From positions 2,046,001-2,110,000 of the forward strand of contig NZ_CP169368.1 in NCBI RefSeq assembly GCF_042485795.1: DNA of 64,000 nucleotides, in the 5' to 3' direction. The position numbers were made by a program, and so were the translations under genes. The DNA is from Lonepinella sp042485795 (GTDB lineage Bacteria; Pseudomonadota; Gammaproteobacteria; Enterobacterales; Pasteurellaceae). The notes beneath the pieces are model-generated. The model worked only from the letters and a program-made list of their open reading frames with translations. It was not told the origin of the DNA and made no database searches. Positions 35,650-45,622 of the stretch are shown one piece after another (position 1 is the first letter of the stretch; each line of letters begins with the position of its first letter).

Positions 35650-37059
35650 TTATCTCCAACCGCCACCTAACGCCTTATACAACCCGACCCAATTTTGAGC
35701 CTGAGCCAGTTGCGATTGTACCACTGCTTCTTGGTTGTTTAATGTCGTTACTCTGGCACGGATGGCGACATCTAAGGTCTTGTTGCCGTGCTGGAATAAG
35801 GTTTGTGCATCTTGAGCCTGTTTTTTGGCAAGGTTTACTGCTTTTTGATTTAATGCCGTTTGCTTTTTCAATGCACCGCTCATTTGATAAGTGTTATCCA
35901 CTTCTTGTAATGCCGTTAATAAGGTTTGGTCGTATTGGATCACCGCTGATTTTAAACGTGCATCGGCGGCATCAATGTTGGCTTCCAAGCGTCCGTTGGT
36001 GAAAATCGGCAGTTGTACGCCCGCACTGACCATGCCTAATATGCCTGAGATGTTGGATAGATCGTTGTCGAGCTTGACGTAACCACCGTCCCCCATAAAG
36101 CTGATGTTAAATCTCGGGTAGAGATCTGCTTTGGCACTTGCCAGTTTAGCTGCGTAGGCATCTACGTTATGTTGAGCGGTGCGTAAATCAGGACGATTAC
36201 TGATTACATCACTTGGCAACACGCCGTTAGGTACGGCAGGAATACGAGCAAGCGGGTTGCCTGACTTGACAATGCGGAAACCTTGTGGCGTATCACCCGT
36301 CAGCACTGCGATATTACGTTGTGCTTGGTCGGCTTGTGCTTTAAGTGTTGCCAGACGTGCTTGTTGAGCCGTAATTTGAGTGGAAATTTCCGTTACTTCA
36401 TAAGCCGTTGCACCGCCCGTGTTAAAGCGTCCTTTCACATAGTTTTCCAGTGATTGTAATTCTTTGATCGCTTGGTTGATTAAGTTTGCCTGAAGATCCA
36501 AAGCGTAGATTTGGAAGTAGTTGTTAGCAATTTCGCTTGCTACTAGCATCTGTGCCGCATAAAGCTGTTCCTGTTGAGCCAGTGTCAGGCTGTGAGCCGC
36601 ATCAGCATCGGATTTTTTCTTGCCGAAGAAGTCCAATTCCCATGATGCGGATACTCCGCCGTAAATATTGCCTGAACCAGACGTATCCGCCGATGAATTA
36701 CCCATTTTCATTCGACTTATACCACCGCCAGTGGAAGCATTACCGCTTACGTTTATACCTTTGTCGGCTTCTGCGTAGTCATAGTTGGCTCTGGCTTCGT
36801 TTAAGCGAGCTTGAGCAAGGGCAATATCAAGATTCTGGCTTAAGCCTTTTTCGATTAAACGGGAAAGTTCAGGGTCATTCCAGTTTTGCCACCATTGTTT
36901 GATTTCCATTTGGCTTTGACCTGCTTTCACCTGATCAAATTGTACAGGCGTGTTTACCGAGCTTGCCTGTTCGGCATCAACAGTTGCATTACAGGCGGTA
37001 AGAATTGCCACAAGACCTGCAATCATTGAGAGTTTGAAAGTGCGGTGTAAAATTTGCAT
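35650..37059 (-). CDS. Efflux outer-membrane factor, TolC/NodT lipoprotein family
   Basis: 469 residues; lipobox ILTAC (Cys23) then two OEP repeats. Typical strings are WWQNWNDPELSRLIEKGLSQN, ARLNEARANYDYAEAD, GVLPSDVISNRPDLRTAQ and ALGGGW at the end. It provides the trans-outer-membrane duct for the ABC export system encoded upstream on the same strand. An uptake signal overlaps the signal-peptide codons. Confidence 0.92.
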   Translation of the reverse strand: MQILHRTFKLSMIAGLVAILTACNATVDAEQASSVNTPVQFDQVKAGQSQMEIKQWWQNWNDPELSRLIEKGLSQNLDIALAQARLNEARANYDYAEADKGINVSGNASTGGGISRMKMGNSSADTSGSGNIYGGVSASWELDFFGKKKSDADAAHSLTLAQQEQLYAAQMLVASEIANNYFQIYALDLQANLINQAIKELQSLENYVKGRFNTGGATAYEVTEISTQITAQQARLATLKAQADQAQRNIAVLTGDTPQGFRIVKSGNPLARIPAVPNGVLPSDVISNRPDLRTAQHNVDAYAAKLASAKADLYPRFNISFMGDGGYVKLDNDLSNISGILGMVSAGVQLPIFTNGRLEANIDAADARLKSAVIQYDQTLLTALQEVDNTYQMSGALKKQTALNQKAVNLAKKQAQDAQTLFQHGNKTLDVAIRARVTTLNNQEAVVQSQLAQAQNWVGLYKALGGGWR

Positions 37060-37148
37060 TTTTTATATATTCCTTTCAGTTTAGGGTACATAAGAACGTA
37101 CCGTTACGCTATTTATTTTTAGATGGTGCGTTTACACGCAATCCATGA

Positions 37149-38276
37149 TTAACCTTGTTTCGATAACATTGATTTAAATTGTGCCAATGCTACCCCTAAG
37201 AATACAGCACCTAAAGCTGCCATTTTTGCTAAATACGGCCATACAATATTAAGTCCTGCTCCACGGAATAACACATCTTGACCATAAGCGGCTAAGATAG
37301 TCAATGGTGAGAATTGGGTCAGCTTTTGAGCCAACTCTGGCATATTTTCAACAGGTGATTGCGCCCCCGAAAGCATGTTCATAATTAAATAAATCGGAAG
37401 ACAAAGTAAACCGAACTGTGGCATAGTAGGTGCTGATACGGCAAGCATAATCCCCAAAGATGCAATGGAGAATAAAAATACCAACACGCCCAAACCAAAT
37501 AGTGCAATTTGTTCGGTTGGAATGGGAGCTCCTAAAATCCCTACGGTAATAAAACGTATTGATAGCATTGAAATCACCAGTAATACCAAACCGTTGGCAA
37601 ATACTTTCGCCATGGCAATTTCACTTGAACCGATTGGCATGACAAGTAAGTGTTCTAAGGTGCCACGTTCCTTTTCACGGATAATCGCCGATCCCACTAA
37701 CATTAATGCTAATAAGGCAAGATTAGTCATATTTTGGGTTGTCGCCATAAACCATTTTGAACTATGGTTCGGATTATATAGCACATTATTGACCACTTTA
37801 ATTGGTGTCGCTATGCTACCAGTATTACCCATAAATTCATTCACTTCTTGAGTAAAGATTTGGCTGATATAGCCTGAACCAATGCCCGCTTGGGTAATGG
37901 CGGTGGCATCTACTAACACCTGCACCTGTGGATTATCGCCTTTAAGCATATCCTTTTCATAATTCGGTGGAAACTCTGCCACGAAAGTGTAGTTGCCGAG
38001 ATCCATTTCTCGGTCAATCTCTTTCGGACTGACTTCATGCACCTTTTTGAAGTAAGGCATAATCAAAGCATCTCGCATACGGTGCGAAAGAGTTGATTGG
38101 TCGTAGTCAATAATTGCCACCGAACCGTTTTTCACATCGGTCATTCCCATATTAGATACCACTAAAATCGCTGCCGAAAACATATAAATAGCAAGGATAA
38201 TCATCACAATATCACTGAACAGGCTTTTGAGTTCTTTAAACATGAGATAACCCACATTTTTTAACCAACGTAACAT
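37149..38276 (-). CDS. ABC-2 type permease (YhhJ-like)
   Basis: 375 residues: one N-terminal membrane segment, a large periplasmic domain (residues about 50-170), then five hydrophobic segments. EKERGTLEHLLVMPIGSSEI is the ABC-2 coupling motif and SGAQSPVENMP the usual loop. Its start overlaps or abuts the stop of the RbbA-like gene (0 bp gap). Confidence 0.9.
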   Translation of the reverse strand: MLRWLKNVGYLMFKELKSLFSDIVMIILAIYMFSAAILVVSNMGMTDVKNGSVAIIDYDQSTLSHRMRDALIMPYFKKVHEVSPKEIDREMDLGNYTFVAEFPPNYEKDMLKGDNPQVQVLVDATAITQAGIGSGYISQIFTQEVNEFMGNTGSIATPIKVVNNVLYNPNHSSKWFMATTQNMTNLALLALMLVGSAIIREKERGTLEHLLVMPIGSSEIAMAKVFANGLVLLVISMLSIRFITVGILGAPIPTEQIALFGLGVLVFLFSIASLGIMLAVSAPTMPQFGLLCLPIYLIMNMLSGAQSPVENMPELAQKLTQFSPLTILAAYGQDVLFRGAGLNIVWPYLAKMAALGAVFLGVALAQFKSMLSKQG

Positions 38277-41030
38277 TTATTTCTCCTGTTTTTTCAAGCC
38301 GAGTGTGGCAAGAGCCATATAAGCGACATAAATCACGATTAAGGCAATATAACTATTAGTGAAATCAGCAAAGCCCAACCCTTTAGTGAAGCCACCCAGA
38401 CTGATTTGCTGGAACCACGAACCTGCGAAAATCTTTGATACAATCAAGGTGTTACCGTCCAAACGTGAAGTTGGGAACATCATACCTGAGAAGTTCATAG
38501 TCGGTACGATTGCAATAATCGCTGCGGAAAAGATAGCAGCAACTTGAGATTTTGTGATACTTGATACCACCAGACCAAAGCCTGTGGAGGTAATAACCCC
38601 TAAGAAACAACCCAAGAACATTGCCCACGCCGAGCCTTTGATCGGTACCTTAAAGATAAATATCGCCGTGGCAACCATCAGCAAGTAACTGGCAAAAGCA
38701 ATCACCACATAAGGAATTTGCTTACCAAATAAGAATTGGAACTTGGTTGCTGGCGAACCATACAAGTTCATGATCGTCCCCATTTCTTTTTCACGCACCA
38801 CGCTTAATGCCGTCATCATTGGTGGAATCATCATCATGGCAAGCATGATAATGCCCGGAGTCATGGCAAAAATACTCTTGAAGTCTTGGTTATACATCAT
38901 ACGTATTTCCGCTACGGAAGTACTGTTAATAGTTGCTCCGTCTTCAATCATCAATTCACGATTAAATTGATTCACCACTCCTGCTGCCGAACTTACCAAG
39001 TTCTCTGCCGTTGATGGATAAGCACCGTCTATAATCAGGCTCACTTCGGGAGATTGCCCTCTCAGCAATTTCTCACCAAAGCCATCAGGAATTTCGATCA
39101 CTAATTTAGATATATGTCTTTGAATGGTTGGGTTAATTTCGTGCGTTTCATGAATATCATTATTTTGCCGAATAAAATAACTTGAGCCTTCAAAGGTTTC
39201 AATCAATTTACGGGAAAGTTGAGTATTATCTCTATCCAACACAGTGAAATTAGTCGGGTTAATATCAAAAGAAATACTGCTTGCCATGGACAACAGGATC
39301 ACCACTGGACCGAATAAAGCGAAGAACATACGAATATGATCTCGGCTTAATTCTTTCATTTCACGACTGGCGAAAGTCCAAATAATATCAAACCAGTTTA
39401 AGAACGGATTCGCTTGTGTATTAGCAGATTTTTCCTGATTTTGCACCGCAGTTTTCACCTCATTCTCATCACTTGGTGCAGTAATATCGTCCGCTTGCTC
39501 TTCCAAATAACGAATAAAGGCTTCTTCAAGGGTGTTGCAACCTTTTCCGATACGTAATTCTTCAGGCGATCCCACCGCCAGCACCCGACCAGCGTGCATT
39601 AACGAGATACGGTCGCAGCGGGCAGCTTCGTTCATAAAATGGGTGGTGACGAAAATAGTAATACGATCATCACGGGACAGTTTGATCAAATATTCCCAGA
39701 ACATATCACGTGCCGCAGGGTCAACACCCGATGTCGGTTCGTCCAAAATCAACACTTCAGGCTTATGCAAACAGGCTGCTGCCAACTGCAAACGCTGACG
39801 AATACCGAGCGGTAATTCGCTTGGGCGTACCTCGGCAAGATCATATAAATCGAACTGCTTCATCGCATTATCGGTGTATTCTTTCCATTGAGCTTTTGGA
39901 ATTTGGAACAGCTTCGCATGTAAATCTAAGTTTTCACGTACGGTCAGTTCTTCATACATGGAAAATGACTGGGTCATATAACCCACTTTCTTACGTGTGT
40001 TAATATCGTTCGCATCAATGGACTGACCAAGCAAAGTCGCTGTTCCCGAAGTCGGTTCAAGCAGCCCTGTCAACATTTTCATGGTGGTAGATTTACCACA
40101 ACCGTTCGAGCCTAAGAAACCAAATATTTCACCTTTTGGAATGGTAAAACTAACATCATTTACCGAGGTAAAATTACCAAATTTTTTGGTTAAGTTATGA
40201 GCCTCAATCGCTGGGGCTTCATTCGGGAAAGTCTGCAACGGCGGAATAGACAGACCGTCCACCGCCCCCCGTTTTTCCTCGGGCAAGGTGCGAATATAGG
40301 CTTGTTCAAGATTTTCGCTATTGGTATCGGCAATCAGTTGTTTGGTCGGACAATCAGCAATAATTTTGCCATCATCCATTGCCAATACATACTCAAAGTT
40401 CTCCGCTTCATCAATATAAGCGGTTGCTACGATTACCGTCATTCCTGGATTTTCTTGACGCAGATTGTTCACTAACTGCCAGAATTGACGGCGGGAAAGC
40501 GGATCCACCCCTGTGGTAGGCTCGTCCAAAATCAATAAATCAGGATCATGTACCAAAGCACAGCAAAGACTGAGCTTTTGTTTCATACCGCCCGACAGTT
40601 TACCCGCTGGGCGATCCGCAAACGGCGAAAGTCCCGTTGCTTTTAGTAAACGAGCAATGCGAGCTTTCCGTTCTTTAGCGGTTAAGCCGAACATTTTGGC
40701 GTGGAATTCCACGTTGTCATAAATAGAAAGAGTAAGATAAAGGTTTTTACCCAACCCTTGTGGCATAAAAGCGATTTTGTGCGTAAGTTCTTCACGGCTT
40801 TTTTTATCCGCAATATTTTTGCCGAATACCAACACTTCGCCTTTTTGCAGGATTTTCGCTCCTGCAATCACCGACAGCATGGTGGATTTCCCTACACCAT
40901 CAGGACCAATCAGCCCCACGGTTCTACCCCTCGGAATTTCAAGGTTTACACCGTTTACCGCCAGAGTCGGCGATTTGGCTTTGCCGTATTGGTGATACAG
41001 GTCGCTTACTTTAACTGCGAGTTCCGTCAT
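38277..41030 (-). CDS. RbbA-like protein: two ABC ATPase domains fused to an ABC-2 permease
   Basis: 917 residues, close to the 911 of E. coli RbbA/YhiH. ATPase 1: GPDGVGKST, LSGGMKQKLS, LLILDEPTTGVDP. ATPase 2: GSNGCGKSTT, degenerate signature ELPLGIRQRLQLA, VLILDEPTSGVDP. After a linker (residues about 505-540) comes a six-segment ABC-2 permease with VREKEMGTIMNLYGSP. It pairs with the separate permease downstream, giving two permease halves. E. coli RbbA has been called ribosome-associated, but this operon reads as an exporter. Confidence 0.92.
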   Translation of the reverse strand: MTELAVKVSDLYHQYGKAKSPTLAVNGVNLEIPRGRTVGLIGPDGVGKSTMLSVIAGAKILQKGEVLVFGKNIADKKSREELTHKIAFMPQGLGKNLYLTLSIYDNVEFHAKMFGLTAKERKARIARLLKATGLSPFADRPAGKLSGGMKQKLSLCCALVHDPDLLILDEPTTGVDPLSRRQFWQLVNNLRQENPGMTVIVATAYIDEAENFEYVLAMDDGKIIADCPTKQLIADTNSENLEQAYIRTLPEEKRGAVDGLSIPPLQTFPNEAPAIEAHNLTKKFGNFTSVNDVSFTIPKGEIFGFLGSNGCGKSTTMKMLTGLLEPTSGTATLLGQSIDANDINTRKKVGYMTQSFSMYEELTVRENLDLHAKLFQIPKAQWKEYTDNAMKQFDLYDLAEVRPSELPLGIRQRLQLAAACLHKPEVLILDEPTSGVDPAARDMFWEYLIKLSRDDRITIFVTTHFMNEAARCDRISLMHAGRVLAVGSPEELRIGKGCNTLEEAFIRYLEEQADDITAPSDENEVKTAVQNQEKSANTQANPFLNWFDIIWTFASREMKELSRDHIRMFFALFGPVVILLSMASSISFDINPTNFTVLDRDNTQLSRKLIETFEGSSYFIRQNNDIHETHEINPTIQRHISKLVIEIPDGFGEKLLRGQSPEVSLIIDGAYPSTAENLVSSAAGVVNQFNRELMIEDGATINSTSVAEIRMMYNQDFKSIFAMTPGIIMLAMMMIPPMMTALSVVREKEMGTIMNLYGSPATKFQFLFGKQIPYVVIAFASYLLMVATAIFIFKVPIKGSAWAMFLGCFLGVITSTGFGLVVSSITKSQVAAIFSAAIIAIVPTMNFSGMMFPTSRLDGNTLIVSKIFAGSWFQQISLGGFTKGLGFADFTNSYIALIVIYVAYMALATLGLKKQEK

Positions 41031-41045
41031 CGTTATGCACCTTTA

Positions 41046-41930
41046 TTATTCAGGTAATTTAACTGATAGGCTATCTGCCCAGCTAGATTGAGCATCATAT
41101 TTCACATAACCCATAGCTGTCATACCGCCTTTCAGCAGGCTTGCATATTTAGCTGCTACATCCACAGGAACCTGTAGTTTTACTTTAAATACTAATTTAG
41201 AACGTTCTTCTTCGGTTTCTACCGATTTCGGTGTAAATTGTGCATCTGCCGCTACATAGGTAATCGTTGCAGGGAATATATAATCCGTACCGTCAATTTT
41301 AATCCGAGCTTCATCACCGATTCTGACAAGGTTTGATTGATAAGAAGGTAGGAACACGTTCATATATACATCTGAAAGATCTAATATGCTCATTACCTTA
41401 CCACCAACACCTAGCACATTACCTGGTTCTGCGATTTTGTATTCTACACGACCGTTGATCGGTGATTTAACCATCATATCTACATTTTGTGCAGCCACTT
41501 CACGTTCTTGAGCTTTCGCTTGCTCAACTGCTGCTAATGCTGCATTCAATTTTGCTTGTTTATTATCCACTTCGGTTTGAGCTACTAAATTGCCACGACG
41601 AAGTTTTAAAGCATTGTCTAAATCAATTTGAGCCAATGCGACTTGTTGTTCTTGATAAGCAATTTGAGCCTGTGCCGCATCTACTTTGCTTTGAGAAGTG
41701 GTTGATGAAAGACGAACCAATTCTTGATCTTTAGTCACATTATCGCCTTCTTTGACAAACACCTCTTCCACACGTCCTGAATAAAGCGTTGCCACATCAA
41801 GACGTTCCAACTCCAAACGTCCGTTCACTGAAGCTATTCCGTTAAGGCTGGTGCTTTTACCTTGTTGAGTATAATAGTAAGCTCCACCTGCAATAGCAGC
41901 AATAATCACGAGTACAAGAAATTTTTTCAT
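41046..41930 (-). CDS. HlyD-family periplasmic adaptor (YhiI-like)
   Basis: 294 residues: one N-terminal membrane anchor (FLVLVIIAAIAGGAYYY), biotinyl-lipoyl half motif SGRVEEVFVKEGDNVTKDQELVRL, alpha-helical hairpin (residues about 75-145) and the matching MVKSPINGRVEYKIAEPGNVL. First gene of the export operon. Confidence 0.93.
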   Translation of the reverse strand: MKKFLVLVIIAAIAGGAYYYTQQGKSTSLNGIASVNGRLELERLDVATLYSGRVEEVFVKEGDNVTKDQELVRLSSTTSQSKVDAAQAQIAYQEQQVALAQIDLDNALKLRRGNLVAQTEVDNKQAKLNAALAAVEQAKAQEREVAAQNVDMMVKSPINGRVEYKIAEPGNVLGVGGKVMSILDLSDVYMNVFLPSYQSNLVRIGDEARIKIDGTDYIFPATITYVAADAQFTPKSVETEEERSKLVFKVKLQVPVDVAAKYASLLKGGMTAMGYVKYDAQSSWADSLSVKLPE

Positions 41931-42016
41931 TTTGTTTCCTTTTAAAATGTTTAAAAAACAGACTATTGCATATTAATTTCAATACAATGAATATGCAACC
42001 GATAATAAACGATAAA

Positions 42017-42088
42017 AAGTTGGTTAATAATACAAAAAAACGAAATAAGTTGATTAAAACAACAAAACAATTAAAATAGTTGATTATT
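42017..42088. promoter_or_regulatory. Three phased direct repeats, probable TetR operators
   Basis: AAGTTGGTTAAT (42017), AAGTTGATTAAA (42047) and TAGTTGATTATT (42077) start exactly 30 bp apart, about three helical turns, in the divergent promoter between the export operon and the TetR gene. The second extends into the near palindrome GTTGATTAAAACAAC. Confidence 0.6.
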
Positions 42089-42137
42089 TTATAGGGTATT
42101 TTGCTATAAACAGTAAAGCAAATTTAGGGATATTTTA

Positions 42138-42719
42138 ATGATTGAAAAAAAAGAAGATCGCCGCATCACAAGAACAAGAGAACTTTTACACCGCACTTTT
42201 TTAGAATTGTTGTCGGAAAAGGAATATGAAGATTTCACCGTACAAGAAATTATTGATAGAGCTAATATCAATCGTACCACATTCTACAAACACTATCTAA
42301 ATAAAGAAGCCCTAGCCGTACAGATTGCCGAGAAATTTAAGCAAGACGTTGTGTTACCACTCTTGCAACAACGTTTTAACCACCCACTTGATGAATTTGC
42401 TCGACTAGTGTCCCCAATTTATGAGAAAAATCAAGCAACCATAGCCACCATGCTAAAAATTAACACTCGTCATTTTAATTTAAAACAGGATATCCAAAAC
42501 CGCTTTAAAGATAAATTTATTGAAGTTGCGTCAAAACAAAATCACAGCGACAAAGAAATTGATATCCAACTTCAAGCCGCTATTTTCTCCAATTTAGGTA
42601 CCACTATTTTGGAATACCTATTAACCACAAATAAACAGTTAGATCCTGTCATTTTAGTGAAAAATATTAAAGCTGGAATGGGCATATTTTTAAATGAAGA
42701 AAATAATTCATTTAAATAG
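42138..42719 (+). CDS. TetR-family transcriptional regulator
   Basis: 193 residues. N-terminal helix-turn-helix at about residues 10-56: TRTRELLHRTFLELLSEKEY...VQEIIDRANINRTTFYKHYLNKEAL. The C-terminal ligand domain is not assignable. It diverges from the HlyD/RbbA/permease/OMF operon and probably represses it in the absence of substrate. Confidence 0.93.
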   Translation: MIEKKEDRRITRTRELLHRTFLELLSEKEYEDFTVQEIIDRANINRTTFYKHYLNKEALAVQIAEKFKQDVVLPLLQQRFNHPLDEFARLVSPIYEKNQATIATMLKINTRHFNLKQDIQNRFKDKFIEVASKQNHSDKEIDIQLQAAIFSNLGTTILEYLLTTNKQLDPVILVKNIKAGMGIFLNEENNSFK

Positions 42720-42813
42720 AAATAAAAAGTTTAATTATCTTCATGTTAGATTTTAGCAATCTTTATCATAAGACTACTTTTGATATTCTTGCCTAACGTT
42801 CATTGTTAAATGA

Positions 42814-44070
42814 CTAACGCTTACCCAACTTATTTTTTGGTTTACTACGACTACGATTATTCGGCGGACTATTCCGTTTCACTCGTACTGGTCGTGGTAA
42901 ATCTTGAATTAATGAAGTTGGATCATATTGGCTGACAGGAATACTATGCCCAATATATTCTTCAATAGCAGGTAAATTCATGGCATATTGCTCACAAGCA
43001 AAACTAATCGAAACGCCACTCTCTCCCGCTCGCCCAGTACGTCCGATACGATGCACATAGTCTTCGCAATCATCTGGTAAATCATAGTTAAATACATGGG
43101 TAACATCCGCAATATGTAAACCACGGGCTGCCACATCTGTCGCTACTAAAATATCCAGCTCCCCATCAGTAAATTGTTTTAACAAACTTAAACGCTTTTT
43201 CTGAGCTACATCACCAGTCAATAATGCCACACGATGACCATCTGCCACTAAATACCCCCAAATATCTTCACATTTGTGTTTGGTATTGGCGAAAATAATG
43301 CAACGCTCAGGCCATTCTTCTTCTAATAAGGTTAATAATAATGCCATTTTATCCTGATTAGACGGATAAAATAATTCTTCCTTAATACGATGACCTGTTT
43401 TTTGTAATGGCTCAATTTCCACGTATTCCGGATCATTCATATCTTCAAAGGCTAACTCACGCACTTTATAAGATAAGGTCGCAGAAAACAACATGGTTAA
43501 ACGTTGCTGTGAACTTGGACACTTACGCAACAAATAACGAATATCTTTAATAAAACCCAGATCGAACATGCGATCCGCTTCATCTAACACCACCACTTGA
43601 ATGGCATTTAAGCTAATAATGCCTTGTTTAACATAATCAATCACTCGCCCAGTCGTACCAATTAAAATATCCACGCCCTGTTCAATGGCTTTTAATTGTT
43701 TATCATAACCGTCACCACCATAAGCAAGTGCAGTCTTTAATCCTGTCGTTTTTTGCAACAATTCTGCATCATGGGCAATCTGTACGGCTAATTCACGTGT
43801 TGGAGCAAGAATTAAAGCTCTAGGTTGATTTGAGCTAGATGTGATTGGCTTTTCTAATAAATGGTGAAAGGTGGCAGTTAAAAATGCCATGGTTTTACCT
43901 GTCCCTGTTTGGGCTTGCCCTGCCACATCTTTACCTTGCAAAGTAATTGGCAAAGATAACGCCTGAATCGGTGTGCAATATTCAAATCCTTTACTTTGTA
44001 ACGCTTGCAATACTTGTGGATTCAATGGAAGATCAGCAAAACGTTGCTGAGATAAATGGTTTGTTGTCAT
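42814..44070 (-). CDS. rhlB: ATP-dependent RNA helicase RhlB
   Basis: DEAD-box helicase, 418 residues from ATG 44070 (MTTNHLSQQRFADL); an ATG at 44082 is also possible. Motifs: AQTGTGKT, PTRELA, DEADRM (the RhlB DEAD box), SATLS and HRIGRTGRAG. Basic C-terminus. In E. coli RhlB works in the RNA degradosome. It diverges from rho, as in enterobacteria, where rhlB and rho are also near neighbours. Confidence 0.94.
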   Translation of the reverse strand: MTTNHLSQQRFADLPLNPQVLQALQSKGFEYCTPIQALSLPITLQGKDVAGQAQTGTGKTMAFLTATFHHLLEKPITSSSNQPRALILAPTRELAVQIAHDAELLQKTTGLKTALAYGGDGYDKQLKAIEQGVDILIGTTGRVIDYVKQGIISLNAIQVVVLDEADRMFDLGFIKDIRYLLRKCPSSQQRLTMLFSATLSYKVRELAFEDMNDPEYVEIEPLQKTGHRIKEELFYPSNQDKMALLLTLLEEEWPERCIIFANTKHKCEDIWGYLVADGHRVALLTGDVAQKKRLSLLKQFTDGELDILVATDVAARGLHIADVTHVFNYDLPDDCEDYVHRIGRTGRAGESGVSISFACEQYAMNLPAIEEYIGHSIPVSQYDPTSLIQDLPRPVRVKRNSPPNNRSRSKPKNKLGKR

Positions 44071-44294
44071 AATGGATGTCATTCTAGTAAAAATTCTTGT
44101 TAGCATAGCACAATATGCAAAAATTCCCAAAAAACCACCGCACTTTATCGTCTGATTACTAATTCTCTTACATTCTTTAATGCTTTTCTCATTGAATACT
44201 AGACAATACAATAAATTAATGATACTTTAACGCCACCTAATGGCAACATTGTCAACTCATAACTATTCATTTACTCAAATCTATAATTAAAATT

Positions 44295-45557
44295 ATGCAC
44301 TTAACAGAACTTAAAAATACGCCAGTATCAACCTTAGTTGAACTGGGTGAAGGTCAAATGGGCTTAGAAAATTTAGCTCGTTTACGCAAACAAGACATCG
44401 TTTTCGCTATCCTTAAACAACACGCTAAAAGTGGTGAAGATATTTTCGGTGGCGGTATTTTAGAAATTTTACCTGACGGCTTTGGTTTCCTACGTTCCGC
44501 TGACAGTTCTTACTTAGCTGGTCCTGACGATATATACGTTTCTCCAAGCCAAATTCGTCGGTTTAACTTACAAACGGGGGATAAAGTAGAAGGAAAAATT
44601 CGCCCACCGAAAGAAGGTGAACGTTATTTTGCCCTACTTAAAGTTGACCAAGTCAATGATGACAAGCCTGAAGTTTCCCGTAGTAAAATCCTGTTTGAAA
44701 ACTTAACCCCATTACATGCCAACTCACGTTTACGAATGGAACGTGGTAACGGTTCAACCGAAGACCTAACCGCTCGAATTTTAGATTTAGCTTCCCCAAT
44801 CGGTAAAGGACAACGTGGTCTGATTGTGGCTCCACCAAAAGCAGGTAAAACTGTTCTATTACAAAATATCGCTCAAAGTATCACCCATAATTACCCAGAA
44901 TGTGAATTGATCGTATTGCTGATTGACGAACGTCCAGAAGAAGTGACCGAAATGCAACGTACGGTACGTGGTGAAGTGATTGCATCGACCTTTGATGAAC
45001 CTGCAACACGCCATGTTCAGGTGGCTGAAATGGTTATTGAGAAAGCCAAACGTTCCGTGGAACACAAAAAAGATGTGGTCATTTTATTAGATAGTATCAC
45101 TCGTTTAGCTCGTGCTTATAATACCGTTACGCCAGCCTCTGGTAAAATTTTATCTGGTGGTGTAGATGCCAATGCCCTACACCGTCCAAAACGTTTCTTT
45201 GGGGCGGCTCGTAACGTAGAAGAAGGCGGTAGCTTAACGATTATTGCCACTGCATTAGTAGATACTGGCTCTAAAATGGACGAAGTGATCTTCGAAGAAT
45301 TTAAAGGAACAGGGAATATGGAACTACATCTTTCGCGTAAAATTGCTGAAAGACGAGTATTCCCAGCGATTGATTTCAACCGTTCAGGTACACGTAAAGA
45401 AGACTTGCTCACCACACCAGATGAGCTACAAAAAATGTGGATTTTACGTAAAATTCTTAACCCAATGGGGGAAGTGGACGCTATGGAATTCCTCATTGAT
45501 AAATTAATGGTAGCTAAAACCAACGAAGAATTTTTTGAAATAATGAAACGTTCTTAA
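44295..45557 (+). CDS. rho: Transcription termination factor Rho
   Basis: Hexameric RNA-dependent ATPase, 420 residues (E. coli 419). N-terminal RNA-binding domain with GFGFLRS; Walker A GLIVAPPKAGKT, Walker B DVVILLDSITRLARAYN, Q-loop GGVDANALHRPKRFFGAARN. Confidence 0.98.
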   Translation: MHLTELKNTPVSTLVELGEGQMGLENLARLRKQDIVFAILKQHAKSGEDIFGGGILEILPDGFGFLRSADSSYLAGPDDIYVSPSQIRRFNLQTGDKVEGKIRPPKEGERYFALLKVDQVNDDKPEVSRSKILFENLTPLHANSRLRMERGNGSTEDLTARILDLASPIGKGQRGLIVAPPKAGKTVLLQNIAQSITHNYPECELIVLLIDERPEEVTEMQRTVRGEVIASTFDEPATRHVQVAEMVIEKAKRSVEHKKDVVILLDSITRLARAYNTVTPASGKILSGGVDANALHRPKRFFGAARNVEEGGSLTIIATALVDTGSKMDEVIFEEFKGTGNMELHLSRKIAERRVFPAIDFNRSGTRKEDLLTTPDELQKMWILRKILNPMGEVDAMEFLIDKLMVAKTNEEFFEIMKRS

Positions 45558-45577
45558 CATATCAGAACATTAAACTT

Positions 45578-45604
45578 TAAAAGGACGCTTGAAGCGTCCT
45601 TTTA
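45578..45604. terminator. Terminator between rho and bamD
   Basis: AAAAGGACGC / GCGTCCTTTT, 10-bp stem with a 5-nt loop, between convergent genes. Confidence 0.9.
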
Positions 45605-45622
45605 TTTATCTTAGATACTAAA

